This document shows, piece by piece, positions 63,168 to 64,000 of a DNA stretch of 64,000 bases; the stretch's first letter is position 1; every line of letters starts with the position of its first letter. The DNA comes from Roseibium aquae. GTDB lineage: Bacteria > Pseudomonadota > Alphaproteobacteria > Rhizobiales > Stappiaceae. The stretch lies in NCBI RefSeq assembly GCF_008711285.1, contig NZ_VXDC01000001.1, forward strand, positions 558,001-622,000. Direction: 5' to 3'. Both the position numbers and the translations under genes were made by a program. Below the pieces are notes generated by a model. It saw only the letters and a program-made list of their open reading frames with translations, did no database searches and was not told where the DNA came from.

Positions 63168-64000
63168 GTCCTTAATCGCCACTTTGGTCTGCCGTCCGGC
63201 GGATCGTGCCGTTGATGCCGCGCTTCTTGCCCGCGCCGCAAGTGCCTTGGGTGAGGCGGGAGAGCCGGATATTCTCAGCCCCGGCGTTGCCGCGGATCTG
63301 CCATTCGCCGCCTCGGATGCCGCGGCCGCCGATCGACAGGTGAGGGCCGCATTGTCGGGTGCTCCGGTCGACGTCTTTGTGCAGTCCGCGCGGGGGCGGC
63401 GCAAGCGGTTGCTGATCGCGGACATGGATTCCACCATGATTCGACAGGAATGCATCGACGAATTGGCAGCGGAACTCGGCCTGAAAGAGCAGATTTCGGG
63501 GATCACCGAACGGGCCATGCGCGGCGAGATCGCATTCGAGCCTGCCCTTCGGGAGCGGGTGGCCTTGTTGAAAGGTCTGGCCGTGTCGAAGATCGAGACG
63601 GTTCTCAACAGCCGAATCCAACTGATGCCGGGCGGGCGCACGCTGGTGCAGACCATGAAGGCCAATGGCGCTTACTGCGCGCTGGTGTCCGGTGGGTTCA
63701 CCCGGTTCACTGGCCCGGTCGCCAGCATGATCGGCTTTGACGAGAATCAGGCGAATGTCCTGCTCGAAGAACAAGGTGTCTTGACCGGTGCGGTTACCGA
63801 GCCGATTCTTGGACGCGAGGCAAAGCGCACCCGCCTGAAAGCGCTTGTCGCGGAACGGCAATTGGACATGTCCGAGACCCTTGCGGTCGGGGACGGTGCG
63901 AACGATCTGGCGATGCTGGAAACCGCTGGGCTTGGCGTCGCCTACCGGGCAAAACCCGCGGTCGCCGAAGCGGCCGATGCGCGCGTCGATCACGGCGACC
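63166..64000 (+). CDS. serB: Phosphoserine phosphatase SerB (cut by window end)
   Basis: The frame is open from the ATG at 63166 to the end of the window (about 278 codons). The start MSLIATLVCRPADR matches the N-terminal domain of alphaproteobacterial SerB. The HAD core follows: LIADMDSTMI (nucleophile Asp), VSGGFTRFTGPVA and AVGDGANDLAMLETAGLGVA. It makes serine from phosphoserine. Only a few C-terminal residues should be missing. Divergent from miaA. Confidence 0.95.
   Translation, partial: MSLIATLVCRPADRAVDAALLARAASALGEAGEPDILSPGVAADLPFAASDAAAADRQVRAALSGAPVDVFVQSARGRRKRLLIADMDSTMIRQECIDELAAELGLKEQISGITERAMRGEIAFEPALRERVALLKGLAVSKIETVLNSRIQLMPGGRTLVQTMKANGAYCALVSGGFTRFTGPVASMIGFDENQANVLLEEQGVLTGAVTEPILGREAKRTRLKALVAERQLDMSETLAVGDGANDLAMLETAGLGVAYRAKPAVAEAADARVDHGD

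Noticed and set aside
62193..63665. A longer miaA from the ATG at 63665
   Set aside because: The added part is antisense to serB; the family start is at 63167.

Overview
The window is GC-rich, densely coded chromosomal DNA of an alphaproteobacterium. It most resembles the Hyphomicrobiales, perhaps a marine Stappia/Roseibium-like organism. That rests on a BA14K-domain protein, an extensin-like protein, two DUF2336 proteins, a TRAP transporter, a regulator-metF-metH cluster and an ilvC/TetR pair. It is an inference from gene content, because no rRNA gene is present. No phage, transposase, integrase, CRISPR array, rRNA or tRNA gene was recognised.

Layout: 0-6.6 kb holds a Cys-rich small ORF, a c-type cytochrome, a ferric-reductase-like flavoprotein with an overlapping 45-residue membrane peptide, two tandem amine-oxidising flavoenzymes and an EthD-like protein. 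6.6-18 kb has a periplasmic-sensor GGDEF/EAL protein, ettA, an XRE regulator, trmO-oxyR, a DUF2336 protein and a large MscS channel. 18-25.3 kb has a glycosyltransferase-like gene and a methionine-cycle operon (ArsR-methyltransferase regulator, metF, metH) preceded by a perfect 16-bp palindrome. 25.4-33 kb has azoR, a 27-residue membrane peptide, a second DUF2336 protein, a LysE exporter and several envelope or stress proteins. 33-41 kb is a divergent catabolic locus: a fused oxoprolinase on one side, and a TRAP transporter plus MarR regulator on the other, with a pair of TTATCGATAA-type palindromes between. 40.8-42.4 kb is arsR-arsC-arsH. 42-52.6 kb has two more c-di-GMP proteins, cell-wall enzymes (amidase, lytic transglycosylase, D,D-carboxypeptidase), pirin and an ABC-2 exporter. 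52.9-64 kb is a branched-chain amino acid region (ilvC and leuA) with a GNAT-NUDIX fusion, PhzF, a tiny CxxCH protein, a membrane alpha/beta hydrolase, miaA and serB (cut by the window end).

The least ordinary features are these. (1) Downstream of ilvC is a tandem array of 106-bp units, each carrying a copy of the last 12 codons and stop of ilvC plus arms that can fold in alternative ways. (2) Upstream of leuA is an unannotated Leu-rich leader ORF that looks like an attenuator peptide. (3) Several self-regulating cassettes have clear palindromic operators (metF/metH, oxoprolinase/TRAP, ars, TetR/ilvC). (4) Several very small genes occur (27, 45 and 61 residues). (5) The divergent genes miaA and serB share the same CATG for their start codons.
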